From NCBI RefSeq assembly GCF_029937575.1, contig NZ_JAPYPS010000001.1:106484-170483 (forward strand): a stretch of 64,000 nt of DNA. Reading direction: 5' to 3'. The notes under the pieces were generated by a model. That model was not told the DNA's origin. It was given only the letters and a program-made list of their open reading frames with translations, and made no database searches. Position numbers and translations under genes: made by a program. Origin of the DNA: Nocardioides sp. GTDB lineage: Bacteria > Actinomycetota > Actinomycetes > Propionibacteriales > Nocardioidaceae. Shown in pieces: positions 7,890 to 16,104 of this stretch. How positions within the stretch are numbered: the stretch's first letter is position 1; each line of letters starts with the position of its first letter.

Positions 7890-10661
7890 TCAGCCCCCGG
7901 AGGCCGGGGTGAGCACCAACGTGTCCTCGGTGGCGTCGCGCACGGCATCCTCGGAGAAGGGCCAGGGCAGCGTTCGGCCGTCGAGCCAGCGCTCCGTCTG
8001 GTCGGTGTAGTGGGCGTCGAAGGCGTGCCCCGAGACGCCGGTGAGACTGACCCAGCGGGAGCGGTCGAGCCCGTCGGTCCCGTCGAGGGAGACGACCATC
8101 CGCATCGAGGGCGCGGTGCTCACGTCGTAGCCGGACGCGGCGTCCCAGGCCGTGGCGTTGACCGACGTACCGCCGCCACCGACGTCGAGGCCGCCCCGGT
8201 TGAACAGCGCACGCTCGGCCCCGTTGCCCCACTCCCCCAGCGGCTGCGATCGCAGGTCCAGCTCGTGCAGCCCGCCCCACGTCCACTCGACGGCACGCAC
8301 CGCCTGACGGCTGGTGAGCTCGTCGCGCGCGTCCCGCATCGCGCGCTCGATGACCACGTCACGGGTCTCTCGCTCGTCGGTGGTCACGTCGTCCCAGTAG
8401 GCGTCGACCGGGTCCTCCAGCAGCTCGGTCATCACCGCCACCCAGCGCTGGCCGCCGTCCGGCCACAGGGCCTCGGGCAGCTCGTCGTGGAACGTGAGCT
8501 CGAGCAGGTTGCGCCAGACCGCGTTGAAGTAGGCCGCCGCGGCACTGCCCGCCGGCTGGCCGAAGTCCCAGTCGCGCAACAGGCGTTGACCCGCGGAGAA
8601 GTAGCCCGAGGGCAGCTCCACGTCGAGGAGGTACGGCGTGAGGACCGGGCCGAGGGGGGTGCGGTCGTCGAGCTGCATCGCCGAGAGCTCCTCGAGCGAG
8701 ACCGTGCCGCTGCTGTCGCCCTCCGAGGGGACCAGGGCAGCGTCCAGCAGGCTGCTGATCCGCTCGGAGCGGTAGCCGCGGTCCCAGTCGTCGGTGAGGA
8801 AGTAGGGGTAGTCGGGTCCGGCAACGGCCTGGTTGGCCGTGACGATGACCCCGCCGTCGGGATCGAGCACGTTGGGCAGGCCGTCGAACGGCACGAACTC
8901 GCCGGTCCAGTCGTTCTCCGAGCGCCACCCCGCCGAGGGCAGGCGGCCGTCGTTGCCGGACTTGCGGATCGGCGCCAGCCCGGTCGCCTGGTAGCCGATG
9001 TGACCCTCGCGGTCGGCGTAGACGACGTTCTGCGCCGGGATCGCGAAGGAGGAGAGCGCCTGCCGGAAGGCGTCCCAGCCGCCTGCTCGGTTGAGCCCGA
9101 GGATCGCGTCGGCGGTCGGCGAGGGGGTGAAGCCCGTCCACGACAGGGACACGGCGTACTCCTCGCCCCCGGCGGAGCCGAACCTGTCGCGCCCCTTGAG
9201 CGGGGCGGTGTCGCCGACGACGGACAGCGTCTCGTCCACGTCGGAGACGATCGGCCCGTGGTCGGTGGAGCGCACGGTGATCGTGACGTCGTCGCCGCCC
9301 TCCACCTCCACGGTCTCCGTGCGCTCGCGCACCGCGACCTCCTGCCGACCGCGTCGCGCCGTGCCGTCGGTGATCCGCTCGACGTACAGGTCACTGACGT
9401 CGGAGCCGAGGTTGCTGAACCCCCAGGCGATCGAGGCGTTGTGACCCACGATCACGCCCGGGACCCCGGAGAACGAGTAGCCGGCGACGTCGTAGGGGCA
9501 GGCGGCGCTGATGCTGCGGCAGTGCAGCCCGACCTGCAGCCAGGGCCCCGGGACCGAGACCCCCAGGTGCGGGTCGGCTGCGAGCAGGGGCGCACCCGAG
9601 TCGGTGTGGTCGCCGGAGACGACCCAGGCGTTGGACCCCAGCCCGTCGCCCTCACCCAGCCAGGCCGGCATCCGGCCGGAGCCCTGCCCCAGGGAGTCCC
9701 ACGAGGTGACGGCGTCCAGGCTCGCGCCGACGTGCCGCCGGCCCCGGTCGAGGGCCGGTCCCGTGGGCGCCCGCTTCGGGTTGCGGGTCCCGTCGGCGCT
9801 CGCGTCCTGCTCGAAGACGCCGTCGACCACGGCGCCCTGCGTCACGATCGGGTCGCTCGCGCGGTGGTCGTAGGCCGGGTACAGCTCATCGGCACGCTCG
9901 CGCCCCACCGCGTCGATCGCGAGCACCCGGTCGATCTCGTCCTGCATGTTGCCCCGCAGGTCCCACGCCATCGCCTTGAGCCACGCGAGCGAGTCGACCG
10001 ACGTCCAGGGCTCGGGGCTGTAGTCGAGGCCGCCGGCGCCCAGCACGACGTACTCGAGCGAGATCCGGCCGGCCGAGCGCCCGTCGAGGTACTCGTTGAC
10101 GCCCTTGGCGTAGGCGTCCAGCGCGACCCTGGTCTCCGGGGCGAGCAGCGGCAGCTCCGCCTCGGCCACCCGACGCCAGCCGAGGGTGCGCACGGAGAGG
10201 TCGGAGGCGAGCGCGTCCTCCCCGAAGAGCTCGGCCAGCCGACCCGCGGTGGCGTGGCGGCGTACGTCCATCTCGTAGAAGCGCTCCTGGGCCGACACGT
10301 AGCCCTGGGCGAACATCAGGTCCTCGGTGCTGTCGGCGTAGACCTGTGGGATGCCGGCGGAGTCGCGCAGCACCTCGACGGGCCCGTCGATCCCAGCCAC
10401 CTCGACCGTCCCGGAGGTCTGGGGGAAGGACCGCCGCACCAGGACCACTGCCGTCAACGTCAGGGCGACCAGCGTCAGCACCAGCACGACGGCGACGTAC
10501 GTCGTGATCCGCAGGCCCGCGGGCAGCGCGACGAACCGGACCCAGGGACTGCGACGCCTCGCCGGCTCCACCTCGGGCTCGCCCCCACCCGGGCTGCCGG
10601 GGGCGCCCGGGGTGCCCGCGCTGCCGGAGCGTTCGGTGTCGGCGGTCATGGTGGCGTTCAT
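7890..10661 (-). CDS. Penicillin acylase family protein (Ntn hydrolase), membrane-anchored
   Basis: About 923 residues. A basic proline/glycine-rich head is followed by one transmembrane segment (ITTYVAVVLVLTLVALTLTAVVLV) and the acylase fold. The alpha part has GIPQVYADSTEDLMFAQGYV and ERFYEMD; autocatalytic cleavage would occur before the serine in GLGSNAWVVSG (near residue 342), which becomes the N-terminal nucleophile of the beta chain. The family cleaves amides such as acyl-homoserine lactones, beta-lactam side chains or lipopeptides; the substrate here is unknown. ATG codons at 10679, 10661 and 10649 are all possible starts and none has a clear ribosome binding site. It is transcribed away from fmdB. 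Confidence 0.88.
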   Translation of the reverse strand: MNATMTADTERSGSAGTPGAPGSPGGGEPEVEPARRRSPWVRFVALPAGLRITTYVAVVLVLTLVALTLTAVVLVRRSFPQTSGTVEVAGIDGPVEVLRDSAGIPQVYADSTEDLMFAQGYVSAQERFYEMDVRRHATAGRLAELFGEDALASDLSVRTLGWRRVAEAELPLLAPETRVALDAYAKGVNEYLDGRSAGRISLEYVVLGAGGLDYSPEPWTSVDSLAWLKAMAWDLRGNMQDEIDRVLAIDAVGRERADELYPAYDHRASDPIVTQGAVVDGVFEQDASADGTRNPKRAPTGPALDRGRRHVGASLDAVTSWDSLGQGSGRMPAWLGEGDGLGSNAWVVSGDHTDSGAPLLAADPHLGVSVPGPWLQVGLHCRSISAACPYDVAGYSFSGVPGVIVGHNASIAWGFSNLGSDVSDLYVERITDGTARRGRQEVAVRERTETVEVEGGDDVTITVRSTDHGPIVSDVDETLSVVGDTAPLKGRDRFGSAGGEEYAVSLSWTGFTPSPTADAILGLNRAGGWDAFRQALSSFAIPAQNVVYADREGHIGYQATGLAPIRKSGNDGRLPSAGWRSENDWTGEFVPFDGLPNVLDPDGGVIVTANQAVAGPDYPYFLTDDWDRGYRSERISSLLDAALVPSEGDSSGTVSLEELSAMQLDDRTPLGPVLTPYLLDVELPSGYFSAGQRLLRDWDFGQPAGSAAAAYFNAVWRNLLELTFHDELPEALWPDGGQRWVAVMTELLEDPVDAYWDDVTTDERETRDVVIERAMRDARDELTSRQAVRAVEWTWGGLHELDLRSQPLGEWGNGAERALFNRGGLDVGGGGTSVNATAWDAASGYDVSTAPSMRMVVSLDGTDGLDRSRWVSLTGVSGHAFDAHYTDQTERWLDGRTLPWPFSEDAVRDATEDTLVLTPASGG

Positions 10662-10748
10662 TGTGCCGTGGCGTAGCATTGGCAGTCGCCCGGGCAGAGT
10701 GCCAATCTTTCCTCACCCGGCTGAGAATCTGCGACGAAGGAGCCTTCC

Positions 10749-11144
10749 GTGCCCACCTACCAGTACGCCTGCACCGAGTGCGGCCACGCCTTCGAGCAGG
10801 TGCAGGCCTTCTCGGACGCCTCGCTGACCGTCTGCCCCCAGTGCGAGGGCCGTCTGCGCAAGGTGTTCAACGCCGTGGGCGTGGTCTTCAAGGGCTCGGG
10901 CTTCTACCGCAACGACAGTCGCTCGACCTCCAGCTCGTCCGAGGCCGGCTCCAGCAAGGACGGCGGCTCCAAGGACTCCGGCTCCAAGGACTCCGGCAGC
11001 AAGGAGTCCGGCAGCAAGGACTCCGGCTCCTCCGGTGGCTCCAAGGACTCGTCGGGCGGGTCGTCGAAGGAGTCCTCGAGCTCCTCGTCCGGTTCGTCCT
11101 CCGGCTCCACGAGCTCATCGTCGGCGGCCAGCGCCTCGTCCTGA
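10749..11144 (+). CDS. FmdB-family zinc-ribbon regulatory protein
   Basis: 131 residues from GTG 10749. The first 45 residues are the compact FmdB zinc ribbon: PTYQYACTECGHAFE ... VCPQCEGRLRKVF. The rest is a low-complexity tail of repeated serine/glycine/lysine units such as SKDSGSKD, probably disordered and prone to length variation. The mycobacterial equivalent (Rv0991c type) has been described as a redox-regulated chaperone with a disordered tail, so that is a plausible role. Neighbours and orientation match the conserved mscL block. Confidence 0.8.
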   Translation: MPTYQYACTECGHAFEQVQAFSDASLTVCPQCEGRLRKVFNAVGVVFKGSGFYRNDSRSTSSSSEAGSSKDGGSKDSGSKDSGSKESGSKDSGSSGGSKDSSGGSSKESSSSSSGSSSGSTSSSSAASASS

Positions 11145-11210
11145 TCCCCAGGCCCCCGGGCCTGTGGAGAGCGATCGACGTCGATCGCCCGTGACGCCTA
11201 CCGTCGAGTC

Positions 11211-11909
11211 GTGATCTCGGACGACGCCGACCTGCTCGACTCCTCCGGCGCCCGCCGGTCCACGCCGCGCGCCCGCCTCGACCGTGCCCGCTGGGGCGTA
11301 CGGCGAGCAGTGCTGCGCCGCCGCCGGCTGCTGGCGGCGCTGCTGAGCGCGGTCGCTGTGTGGGCCGGGCTGTCGGCAGTCTCGCCGAGCCCCGAAGGCA
11401 CGGTGCCGGTCCTGGTCGCCGCCCGCGACCTGCCCGCGGGCCTCACGATCAGCGCCGACGACCTCACGACGGTCGACTTCCGACCCGGCTCGGAGCCGAG
11501 CGGCGCGGTCGGCTCGGAGGCCGACGTCGCGGGTCGACTGCTCGCCGCACCCCTCGGCGCCGGCGAGCCGGTCACGGCGGTCCGCCTCGTCGGAGCCGAC
11601 CTTGCCCAGGCGCACCCGGGCCGACGCTCCGTCCCGGTCCGGCTGCCCGATCCCGGCATGGTCGCGCTGCTGGAGGTCGGCGACCTGGTCGACCTGGTCG
11701 CCACGGACCCGGAGCAGGGTGACGTGACCACCGTTGCGCACGCCGTACCGGTCCTGGCGCTGCCGCAGGAGGGCGAGGCCGGCTCGGGCGTCACCGCCTC
11801 GGGGCTGCCGGGGCGGCTGGTGATCGTGGCGCTCTCCCCCGCGGAGGTGGCACCCGTCACGGCTGCGGCACTGAGTGCGTTCGTGACCTACACGTGGTCG
11901 GAGCGATAG
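11211..11909 (+). CDS. SAF-domain protein, CpaB/RcpC-like
   Basis: 232 residues, GTG start at 11211. A basic cytoplasmic head, one transmembrane helix near residues 40-57 (LLAALLSAVAVWAGLSAVSP) and a SAF domain beginning VPVLVAARDLPAGLTISADDL, then VAGRLLAAPLGAGEPVT and a C-terminal region resembling the RcpC/CpaB Flp-pilus assembly domain. In Actinobacteria such solitary proteins occur beside mscL without pilus genes, so the pilus role is uncertain; a cell-surface or periplasmic role is inferred. Confidence 0.7.
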   Translation: MISDDADLLDSSGARRSTPRARLDRARWGVRRAVLRRRRLLAALLSAVAVWAGLSAVSPSPEGTVPVLVAARDLPAGLTISADDLTTVDFRPGSEPSGAVGSEADVAGRLLAAPLGAGEPVTAVRLVGADLAQAHPGRRSVPVRLPDPGMVALLEVGDLVDLVATDPEQGDVTTVAHAVPVLALPQEGEAGSGVTASGLPGRLVIVALSPAEVAPVTAAALSAFVTYTWSER

Positions 11910-11973
11910 CGTGTTCTCCGGTCACCCCGCCCGGGGGCCCCACACCTGGCCCGAATCTTAGGAGTACCTACTC

Positions 11974-12321
11974 GTGGACGGATTCAAGAACTTCCTCTTC
12001 CGCGGCAACCTGGTCGACCTGGCTGTCGCGGTCATCATCGGTACGGCGTTCGGCGCCGTGGTCACCGCGTTCACCGAGTGGCTGACCAGCCTGCTCCCGT
12101 CGGCAGCCGACGACGTCTTCAGCACCGAGACGTACGGCGGCCGCTTCATGAACGCGATCATCGCCTTCGTCATCCTGGCCGCCGTCGTCTACTTCCTGGT
12201 CGTGGTGCCCTACGTGAAGGCCAAGGAGAAGTTCTTCCCCAGCCCGCCCGCCGGCACCCCCGAGGACATCGTCCTGCTCAAGGAGATCCGCGACCTGCTC
12301 TCGGCCCAGGCGCCGCGCTGA
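11974..12321 (+). CDS. mscL: Large-conductance mechanosensitive channel MscL
   Basis: 115 residues, shorter than the E. coli protein (136) mainly in the loop. GTG start at 11974 with an AGGAG about 9 bases upstream. N-terminal FKNFLFRGNLVDLAVAVIIGTAFGAVVTAF is the pore-lining first helix; the second helix is AIIAFVILAAVVYFLVVVPY, and a C-terminal amphipathic helix TPEDIVLLKEIRDLL follows. The channel opens on membrane tension during hypo-osmotic shock. Confidence 0.95.
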   Translation: MDGFKNFLFRGNLVDLAVAVIIGTAFGAVVTAFTEWLTSLLPSAADDVFSTETYGGRFMNAIIAFVILAAVVYFLVVVPYVKAKEKFFPSPPAGTPEDIVLLKEIRDLLSAQAPR

Positions 12322-12432
12322 GCGAACAGTCGACCGCGAGGCACGAGCGATCGACGTCGTGAGCGAAGGTTGAGCGAGCCCGCGACCGAGGCACGAGGTC
12401 GCGCCAGGCGAGTCGAAACCGGCCCGTCGACA

Positions 12433-12468
12433 AGGTGCCGTCTCACCCACCGTGGTGAGGCGGCACCT
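12433..12468. terminator. Bidirectional hairpin terminator between mscL and the LCP unit
   Basis: A 15-bp stem with one wobble pair (arms 12433-12447 and 12454-12468, CACCGT loop). It closes mscL on the plus strand and overlaps the last codons of the small minus-strand gene ending at 12443. The 110 bp before it hold degenerate GAGGCACGAG-like sequence and no gene. Confidence 0.6.
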
Positions 12469-12634
12469 GTGCCTTGAGCCACGTGTCGGACGAGGACTCC
12501 CCGCTCGACGAGACCGCGTCGTCCCGCTCGTCACTCGTCGTGTCGGGCAGTGTCTCTCCGAAGATCGCCGCGAGGCGCCGACGTCGCTTCCACTCCGGCT
12601 CCGGCTCCCTCGTCGGCTCCGCAGCCTCAGGCAC
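12443..12634 (-). CDS. Small 63-residue protein coupled to the LCP gene
   Basis: GTG at 12634 lies inside the last codons of the LCP gene in another frame (8-bp overlap with its end at 12627). The product begins PEAAEPTREPEPEWKRRRRLAA, then IFGETLPDTTSDERDD, a serine/acid stretch, and ends WLKAQVPPHHGG. It has no membrane segment. The tail 'W..Q.PPH.G' is one I have seen at the ends of small actinobacterial proteins, from memory only. It could also be read as a frameshifted C-terminal extension of the LCP protein; the clean overlap favours a separate gene. Confidence 0.5.
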   Translation of the reverse strand: MPEAAEPTREPEPEWKRRRRLAAIFGETLPDTTSDERDDAVSSSGESSSDTWLKAQVPPHHGG

Positions 12635-13799
12635 AGAGACCCGCCGCCTGCCGTTGGCTGGCGGCGGCCTGGGCGCGCTCGGTCGTCGGCTCCTTGTCGG
12701 CACCGTCGACCTTGTCGCTGGCCTTGATCACGCCGTCGCGCAGGTTCTTCGTGAGCGTCTGGTCCTCGATCACGCGCTTCCAGAGCTGGTCGGCCTCGGG
12801 CAGCCACTCGACCCGGTTGGGGTCCTCCGGGGAGTACTGCCACGGGACCGTGACGAACTTGATGTTGTCCAGGCCGATGCCCTTGAAGCCCGCCCCGACG
12901 CGCCCGATCTCGGTGACCGAGGTGAAGTCGGTGGTCAGCGAGCGGGTCGCGGCGTTGAGGAAGCCGAGGACGCGGTCGACCCGGGTCAGGGTGCCGGCCG
13001 AGACGACCTTGCTCGCCATGGCGGCGATGAACGCCTGCTGCCGCTTGATCCGGCCGAGGTCGGAGCCGTCGCCCAGCGTGTAGCGGGCGCGCACGTAGTT
13101 GAGGGCCTGGCGCCCCACGACCTCCTGCGTGCCGGCGGGGATGTTGATCCCGTGGGCCGGGTCCTCGATCGGCTCGGGCAGGCAGACCTCGACGCCGTCG
13201 ATGGCGTTGACCATGTCCTCGAACCCGTTGAAGTCCAGGACCACGTAGTTGTCGATCCGCACGTCGGTGAGCTGCTCGAACTGCTGGATCGTGCACGCCG
13301 GGCCACCCACCGAGAAGGCCTCGTTCCACATGACGTCGGTGGCGCCGGGGATCGTCTCGCCGTTCTCGTCCTTGCAGTCGGGACGGTCGACCAGGCTGTC
13401 GCGCGGGATGCTGACGCCGTAGGCGAAGGAGCGATCCGCCGAGAGGTGGAACATGATCGTGGTGTCCGAGCGCTCCCCGTCGCCGGTGAGTCCGTCGATG
13501 TTGTTGCCCTCGCCGTCGCGGGCGTCCGAGCCCATCACCAGCAGGTTGATCGGCTCCTGCGGCCCGGTGTCGACCGCGACCTTGTCGGGCCGGTCGGTGA
13601 GCTGCGCCTCGATGTCGACGACGTCGAGGTTGTCGTTGAGGTGGCGATAGAAGTAGACCCCGCCCAGTCCGAGGATCAGGCTGAGCGCGGCGAGCCCCGC
13701 CACGGCGACCGTGGCCGCCGTACGGCGTGGGTCCTTGCGGCCGCGCCGCTTGGGGCCGCTCGGCGCCAGGGGCGCCGGCGTCATCAGGTCCTGGGTCAT
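12627..13799 (-). CDS. LytR-CpsA-Psr (LCP) family cell-wall glycopolymer ligase
   Basis: 390 residues from the ATG at 13799. Cytoplasmic basic head, one transmembrane helix (TVAVAGLAALSLILGLGGVYFY) and an extracytoplasmic LCP domain: INLLVMGSDARDGE, GERSDTTIMFHLSADRS, VSIPRDSLV, then NEAFSVGGPACTIQQFEQLTDVRIDNYVVLDFNGF, and the late ALNYVRARY and GSDLGRIKRQQ arginine motifs. LCP enzymes transfer polymers such as arabinogalactan or teichoic acid from a lipid carrier to peptidoglycan. The C-terminal LytR_C domain is absent. Two cysteines in the domain may form a disulfide. Confidence 0.9.
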   Translation of the reverse strand: MTQDLMTPAPLAPSGPKRRGRKDPRRTAATVAVAGLAALSLILGLGGVYFYRHLNDNLDVVDIEAQLTDRPDKVAVDTGPQEPINLLVMGSDARDGEGNNIDGLTGDGERSDTTIMFHLSADRSFAYGVSIPRDSLVDRPDCKDENGETIPGATDVMWNEAFSVGGPACTIQQFEQLTDVRIDNYVVLDFNGFEDMVNAIDGVEVCLPEPIEDPAHGINIPAGTQEVVGRQALNYVRARYTLGDGSDLGRIKRQQAFIAAMASKVVSAGTLTRVDRVLGFLNAATRSLTTDFTSVTEIGRVGAGFKGIGLDNIKFVTVPWQYSPEDPNRVEWLPEADQLWKRVIEDQTLTKNLRDGVIKASDKVDGADKEPTTERAQAAASQRQAAGLCA

Positions 13800-13963
13800 G
13801 TCACCTTGACGTGCTCGTCGGGCAGTGGTGGGTCGGGTGGTGCAGCAAGAAGCAGCCGCGGTGCGCGTCGATGGGCACTCGCGGCCGTGTCGTACGACGG
13901 CCCCATTGTGCGGACCGATCCTGAGAGTCACCAAAATTGCCCGCCCCCGGAGCCGTCCCGGAC

Positions 13964-14013
13964 GGGTCGTGTGCCTCACACCGGTCTCACGACCGTCCTC
14001 GGGCCCACGACCC
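13964..14013 (+). repeat. 50-bp palindromic repeat, copy B
   Basis: Begins GGGTCGTGTGCCTCA and ends CCCACGACCC; the central part has ACCGGTC as in copies C and D. It lies in the 263-bp gap between the LCP gene and tRNA-Arg. Confidence 0.65.
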
Positions 14014-14062
14014 GACCGGTCTCGGACATGGCAGACTGCGGGGCGGCGTCCCGCACGCCCTC

Positions 14063-14135
14063 GCCCCAGTAGCTCAGTGGATAGAGCAGCCGCCTCCTAA
14101 GCGAAAGGTCGCAAGTTCGACTCTTGCCTGGGGCA
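14063..14135 (+). tRNA. tRNA-Arg (anticodon CCT)
   Basis: Acceptor GCCCCAG pairs perfectly with CTGGGGC, D arm GCTCAGTGGATAGAGC, T arm GCAAGTTCGACTCTTGC, and loop CTCCTAA gives anticodon CCT (reads AGG). No CCA is encoded. The anticodon stem as written is GCCGC against GCGAA, so only the three inner pairs form and two outer pairs are A-C and A-G mismatches. The length, 73 nt, is normal. Confidence 0.88.
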
Positions 14136-14172
14136 CCCCCGTCGACCTGTCGACCCCCTCGAACCCGACCCG

Positions 14173-15366
14173 TCAGCCGACGACCTCGAACACGATCCCC
14201 GCGGCCCGCAGTCGCCCGAGCAGGTTGTCGCCCATCGCCTGCGCGGTCGTGACCGACCCGGCGGTCGTCGGGTTGTCGTCGAAGGCCAGGCTCAGCGCCG
14301 CCTCGCTGAGCATCTTGGCGGTCTCCCCGTAGCCGGGGTCGCCGCCGGAGACGCGGGTGTGCAGGGTGCGGCCGTCGCCCTCGGCGACGAAGTCGACGCT
14401 GAACGACGACTTCGCCCGCTTGGCCTCGTCCGGGCCCTCGCCCTGCTTGACCTTGCCGAGCAGGAAGTTGCGGGCCGGCTTGACCTGGGCGGCCAGACCG
14501 ATCAGGGTGACGCCGACCGCGCCGCCCACGGCGTACCGCAGCGTCTTGGTGCCGGCGAAGTGGGAGTAGCGGAACTCCGGTCCGTACGACGTCAGCGCGG
14601 CGCCGCTGCGCGCGACCACCTGCGGGTCGATCGTCGGCAGCGGGAGCAGGTAGTAGCCCAGGACGGGGTCCTTGCCGGGCTTGCCGGAGACCGCGCGGGA
14701 GGAACGGCCCTCGGGCCGAGCCTCGGCCTGGCGGCGCTTCTTGGCCGTCGCGGCCATCTCCTTGGCGCGGGAGAAGGCGCCCATCGCCGAGTGGAACGTG
14801 CCTCCGGAGAAGGTGCCGTCGCCGCGCACCACGCCGCGCATCGTGACCGGGCCGGCCGCCTTGAGCTGCAGCACCGTGTAGTAGGCGCCGAGGTCGTGCG
14901 GGATCGAGTCGAACCCGCAGGCATGCACGATCCGGGCGCCGCTGGCCACGGCGGTCTCGTGGTGCTCGAGCCACGAGCGGTCGACGAATTCCGGCTCGCC
15001 GGTCAGGTCGACGTAGTCGGTGCCGGCTGCCGCGCACGCACCGACCAGCGGTCCGCCGAGCTGCAGGTAGGGCCCGACCGTCGTGGCGACGACCTTGGTG
15101 CGGGCGACGGCGGTCGCCAGTGCGGCCTCGTCTGCCGCGTCGACGACGATCAGCTCGAGATCCATGCTGCCCGGCTTGATCGTGTCCAGGTGGGCGCGGA
15201 CCTTCTCGAGCTTGTCGAGGCTGCGGCCGGCCAGGGCCCAGCGCAGGCCGGCCGGGCCGTGCTCGGCGAGGTACTCGGCGGTGAGGCCGCCGGTGAAGCC
15301 GGTCGCACCGAAGAGGATCAGGTCGAGGTCCCGGTCAGGGCTGGCGGTGTCGCTGTTCTCAGGCAT
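14173..15366 (-). CDS. Saccharopine-dehydrogenase-like / trans-acting enoyl reductase family protein
   Basis: 397 residues from the ATG at 15366. The N-terminal Rossmann fold is clear: LDLILFGATGFTGGLTAEYLAEHGP, then WALAGRSLDKLEKV, TTVGPYLQLGGPLVGACAAAGTDYVDLTGE and HACGFDSIPHDLG. This is the signature of the family that includes mycobacterial Rv2449c and the trans-acting enoyl reductase used for phthiocerol lipids. A hydrophobic stretch TLRYAVGGAVGVTLIGLAA may touch the membrane. Stand-alone members have unknown substrates, probably lipid-related. It is divergent from the sigma factor gene. Confidence 0.8.
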   Translation of the reverse strand: MPENSDTASPDRDLDLILFGATGFTGGLTAEYLAEHGPAGLRWALAGRSLDKLEKVRAHLDTIKPGSMDLELIVVDAADEAALATAVARTKVVATTVGPYLQLGGPLVGACAAAGTDYVDLTGEPEFVDRSWLEHHETAVASGARIVHACGFDSIPHDLGAYYTVLQLKAAGPVTMRGVVRGDGTFSGGTFHSAMGAFSRAKEMAATAKKRRQAEARPEGRSSRAVSGKPGKDPVLGYYLLPLPTIDPQVVARSGAALTSYGPEFRYSHFAGTKTLRYAVGGAVGVTLIGLAAQVKPARNFLLGKVKQGEGPDEAKRAKSSFSVDFVAEGDGRTLHTRVSGGDPGYGETAKMLSEAALSLAFDDNPTTAGSVTTAQAMGDNLLGRLRAAGIVFEVVG

Positions 15367-15507
15367 GGGCCCATCCTGACAGCACCGAGAAAGCGCCCGC
15401 CGGATGGAACCGACCGGGCGCCGAGCCTCGTCATACCCACGACAGCCCCTCCCGCACGGCGCACCACCCGGCACCACACGGCACCACCCGGCAGACCCAG
15501 GAGCCCC

Positions 15508-16104
15508 ATGACGCACGAGACGGTCGACGAGAGCGACTTCGCCGACTACGCCCGCGAGGCATGGGGCACGCTCGTGCGCTCCGCGGTCTTCCTCGGCTGC
15601 AGCCTCCACGAGGCCGAGGACCTCGCCCAGACCACGCTGGTGCGCTGCTACACCGCCTGGCCGAGCGTGGTGGCCGCCGACAACCGGGCCGCCTACGTCT
15701 ACCGGATGCTGCTCAACTGCCTGCGCGACTCCAAGCGGCGTCGATGGTGGGGCGAGAAGCCGACCGAGCGGCTGCCCGAGCCAGGGCGTGGCGGCGGCCG
15801 CGGTGCGGACGCAATCGCGGGAGTGGACACCGCCGACGCCGTCCACCGTGCGCTCGCCGGCCTGAGCAAGCCCAACCGCGACGTCGTGGTGCTGCGCTAC
15901 TTCGCCGGGCTCACCGAGGCCGAGACCGCCGAGGCGCTCAAGGTCCCGAACGGCACGGTCAAGAGCCGGCTCTCCCGCTCCCTGGCCCAGCTCTCGGCCA
16001 ACGACCACCTGGCCGACTTCAAGACCGACGCCACGTCGGGCTTCACAGCCAACTCCGCGACCGACTCCGCGACCGACCTCCCGACCGAGGAGACCACCTC
16101 ATGA
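15508..16104 (+). CDS. ECF RNA polymerase sigma factor, SigE/SigM-like (SigE-70 subfamily)
   Basis: 198 residues. Region 2 covers residues ~10-80 (FADYAREAWGTLVRSAVFLG, HEAEDLAQTTLVRCYTAW, NRAAYVYRMLLNCLRDSKRRRWW) and region 4 covers ~118-165 (LSKPNRDVVVLRYFAGLTEAETAEALKVPNGTVKSRLSRSL). A threonine/alanine-rich tail follows. Region 3 is absent, as in ECF factors. Its stop overlaps the ATG of the beta-propeller gene (ATGA), so the two are translationally coupled and the downstream protein is the likely regulator or sensor. Confidence 0.9.
   Translation: MTHETVDESDFADYAREAWGTLVRSAVFLGCSLHEAEDLAQTTLVRCYTAWPSVVAADNRAAYVYRMLLNCLRDSKRRRWWGEKPTERLPEPGRGGGRGADAIAGVDTADAVHRALAGLSKPNRDVVVLRYFAGLTEAETAEALKVPNGTVKSRLSRSLAQLSANDHLADFKTDATSGFTANSATDSATDLPTEETTS

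Noticed and set aside
7140..10676. Very long open frame on the plus strand opposite the penicillin acylase gene
   Set aside because: Composition is rich in Arg, Gly, Val and Asp with no domain. It is a GC-rich mirror of the acylase gene, whose motifs are clear on the other strand.
12443..12634. Frameshift in the LCP gene
   Set aside because: The overlap with a GTG start and a full-length LCP core before it make a separate small gene the simpler reading, though not proven.
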